Source: an uncultured Eggerthellaceae bacterium
Lineage (GTDB): Bacteria; Actinomycetota; Coriobacteriia; Coriobacteriales; Eggerthellaceae
Length of the DNA: 7,015 nucleotides
Assembly: GCA_947632575.1 (NCBI GenBank)
Contig: CANRPV010000073.1
Span: 1 to 7,015 of the forward strand
Direction of reading: 5' to 3'
This document shows, piece after piece, positions 5,820 through 7,015 of the stretch. A model generated the notes under the pieces. The model did not search any database, was not told the origin of the DNA, and worked only from the letters and a program-made list of their open reading frames with translations. Each line of letters begins with the position of its first letter. The stretch's first letter is position 1. Made by a program: the position numbers and the translations under genes.

Positions 5820-6614
5820 CTAGTCGAACAAGCTTTCTTGAAACACCTGGTGGCAAAAGCTATTTCGGTGAATGGGACTTAAGCCAAAACGCCTTATGGC
5901 CTCCCTGTGGTCAGCGCTGGCATAGCCTTTATGCCGGTCGAATCCATATTCTGGATAGAGTTTGGCGTAATCCATCATGACCTCATCACGGGTCACCTTA
6001 GCCAAGATAGATGCTGCTGCGATGCTTGCGCACAGGGCATCTCCCTTTATCACATTGCGCTCTCGGGCATCGAGATGCATGGCATTTCCGTCGAGTAGCA
6101 CCAAATCAGGCTCAAATCCTTGAGTTTTAATAGCCTCTAAGGCCTCAAGGAAAGCCTTTCGCAAAGCTGATCCAAGTCCCAAGCGATCGATTTCCGACGC
6201 GTCGATCAGCTGTACCGACCAGGCCATGGCTTTACCCTTAATCTGTTGTGCTAAGTCCTCACGCTTCTGAGGGCTCAACTGCTTAGAATCGTTAAGACCT
6301 TCTATGAGGGGTTTGGGGGGCAAAATGACAGCGCCGACCGCTAAAGGTCCAGCTAATGGGCCGCGTCCGGCCTCATCTAGGCCAACCCAAAGAGCTGCAT
6401 TGCTCTTTTCGGCCAAGCGACGCTCATATTCATAAAGGGATTGCCAGCGTTGGGATTCGGCAGCTTCAGCGCCAAGACGGCGTCGAGTGGCTTCAAGGGC
6501 TTTCTGAACCCCCTTACGAGTGTCAGACTTCAGCGCGCGCTCAAGAACCGTAAAAGCTTCCTCATCGACGGTTTGAAGCTTTTCTTTTATCTCTTCGACG
6601 GTTCTGTCATACAT
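5820..6614 (-). CDS. rnhB: Ribonuclease HII
   Basis: RNase HII cleaves RNA in RNA/DNA hybrids and single ribonucleotides in duplex DNA, starting ribonucleotide excision repair and clearing primer remnants. The 264-residue protein has the Gram-positive type N-terminal extension (residues ~1-70, TVEEIKEKLQ...), as in the 255-residue Bacillus subtilis enzyme. The catalytic domain then begins with GLDEAGRGPLAGP (78-90). The four acidic metal ligands are visible: D80, E81, D175 (VLLDG) and D192 (IKGD). The C-terminal YGFDRHKGY block (223-231) carries the conserved tyrosine region. The start is ATG 6614, supported by alignment of the extension. Only 10 nt separate it from the T-tract of a strong terminator, and no Shine-Dalgarno is visible there. 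Expression therefore depends on readthrough from rplS or an unseen promoter. The gene probably heads the rnhB-yraN-yifB-dprA-trmFO-xerC unit. Confidence 0.95.
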   Translation of the reverse strand: MYDRTVEEIKEKLQTVDEEAFTVLERALKSDTRKGVQKALEATRRRLGAEAAESQRWQSLYEYERRLAEKSNAALWVGLDEAGRGPLAGPLAVGAVILPPKPLIEGLNDSKQLSPQKREDLAQQIKGKAMAWSVQLIDASEIDRLGLGSALRKAFLEALEAIKTQGFEPDLVLLDGNAMHLDARERNVIKGDALCASIAAASILAKVTRDEVMMDYAKLYPEYGFDRHKGYASADHREAIRRFGLSPIHRNSFCHQVFQESLFD

Positions 6615-6624
6615 GGCATTAAGT

Positions 6625-6649
6625 AAAAAAGACCCCGAAGGGTCTTTTT
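6625..6649 (-). terminator. intrinsic terminator after rplS (UUCG tetraloop)
   Basis: On the minus strand AAAAAGACCC-TTCG-GGGTCTTTTT forms a 10-bp stem with a stable C(UUCG)G tetraloop and ends in a six-T tract (6630-6625). It lies 18 nt after the rplS stop at 6668 and 10 nt before the rnhB ATG. The A-tract on the other side could make it work in both directions, but no plus-strand gene needs it. Confidence 0.9.
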
Positions 6650-6667
6650 AGAATCAGTGGCGGGCGT

Positions 6668-6980
6668 TTAGTGATAAGCCTTTTCCTTGATCTTAGCGGC
6701 CTTACCCACTTTATTGCGCAGGTAGTAAAGCTTGGCGCGACGAACATCGCCCTGACGCACCACTTCGATCTTCTCGATCTTCGGAGAAGCTCACCTTACG
6801 CACGGTGAAGGTCTCACGGCTGGAAGAACCATGACGACGAATCACATCGCCCTGGAAAACCTGAATACGCTCGCGATTACCCTCGGTGATGCGGTAATGT
6901 ACCTTGACATTATCACCCACACGAAAGTCAGGAATGTCTTGCTTTATCTGTTGCTGCTCAATGGCGCGAATGATGTCCAT
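6668..6980 (-). pseudogene. rplS: 50S ribosomal protein L19, frameshifted by a 35-bp internal deletion
   Basis: L19 sits at the 30S-50S interface of the ribosome. Codons 1-65 from ATG 6980 read a normal L19 beginning (MDIIRAIEQQQIKQDIPDFR, then VGDNVKVHYR, then ETFTVRKVSF). After F65 (6788-6786) a single T (6785) follows, and L19 resumes in another frame at 6784 with PKIEKIEVVRQGDVRRAKLY and ends KAAKIKEKAYH, stop TAA at 6670-6668. The missing piece is the GVGVERTFPVHS-type segment of 12 residues. 65 + 12 + 38 gives 115, the E. coli L19 length, so exactly 35 bp are absent. Read as given, the product would be 89 residues ending at 6711 with 24 wrong residues. The untouched downstream part suggests a very recent lesion or an assembly error, since L19 is practically universal. 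AAAGGA (6994-6989) lies 8 nt before the ATG. Confidence 0.92.
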
Positions 6981-7015
6981 ATCTAAAATCCTTTATATTC
7001 GGCGGTTCTACACTT
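6981..7015 (-). promoter_or_regulatory. rplS leader with Shine-Dalgarno
   Basis: The 35 nt before rplS contain AAAGGA (6994-6989) at an 8-nt spacing from the ATG, a good ribosome binding site. No promoter or upstream gene end can be identified before the window edge. Confidence 0.7.

Noticed and set aside
5741..5980. Plus-strand open frame across the rnhB 3' end
   Set aside because: Most of it is antisense to the conserved C-terminus of RNase HII; the product has no recognisable features.
6711..6785. Programmed frameshift in rplS
   Set aside because: A ribosomal shift could not supply the 12 missing conserved residues; the arithmetic shows a 35-bp deletion, and no slippery site is evident.

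Overview
This is a compact, ordinary-looking bacterial chromosome segment. Every gene lies on the minus strand, so the reading order runs from the right end to the left: rplS (ribosomal protein L19, broken here), rnhB (RNase HII), yraN (UPF0102 nuclease-fold protein), yifB/comM (AAA+ helicase-like protein), dprA (ssDNA and RecA loader), trmFO (folate-dependent tRNA U54 methyltransferase), a xerC-type tyrosine recombinase, and the first 16 codons of uvrA. The order rplS-rnhB-yraN-yifB-dprA-trmFO-xerC is a conserved Gram-positive neighbourhood. TrmFO, a DprA that begins almost directly at its Rossmann domain, a Gram-positive/actinobacterial type LexA box and moderate base composition suggest a Coriobacteriia-like member of Actinomycetota. 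Bacillota remain possible. The taxonomic call is inference; no 16S rRNA or other decisive marker is present.

Right end (6625-7015): rplS has a good Shine-Dalgarno and a perfect start, but 35 bp are missing inside the gene, shifting the frame. A strong hairpin terminator with a UUCG loop follows, and its T-tract ends only 10 nt before the rnhB start. Middle (2708-6614): rnhB, yraN, yifB and dprA are intact. yraN has a strong ribosome binding site inside a potential hairpin, and yifB overlaps or abuts the yraN stop. Left part (1-2707): trmFO follows dprA by 4 nt. The roughly 210 nt between trmFO and xerC are almost entirely a 16-bp-period tandem repeat region in two sequence families. After xerC comes a 162-nt intergenic region carrying a palindromic LexA-type (SOS) operator in front of uvrA.

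Functionally the window is a genome-maintenance cluster: ribonucleotide/RNA primer removal (RnhB), processing of incoming or branched DNA (YraN, YifB/ComM, DprA), chromosome dimer resolution (XerC) and damage recognition (UvrA), with one ribosomal protein and one tRNA modification enzyme. I found no undescribed defence or mobile system. The features most worth a second look are the 16-bp minisatellite forming the xerC leader, the rplS lesion, and the triple half-site SOS operator.
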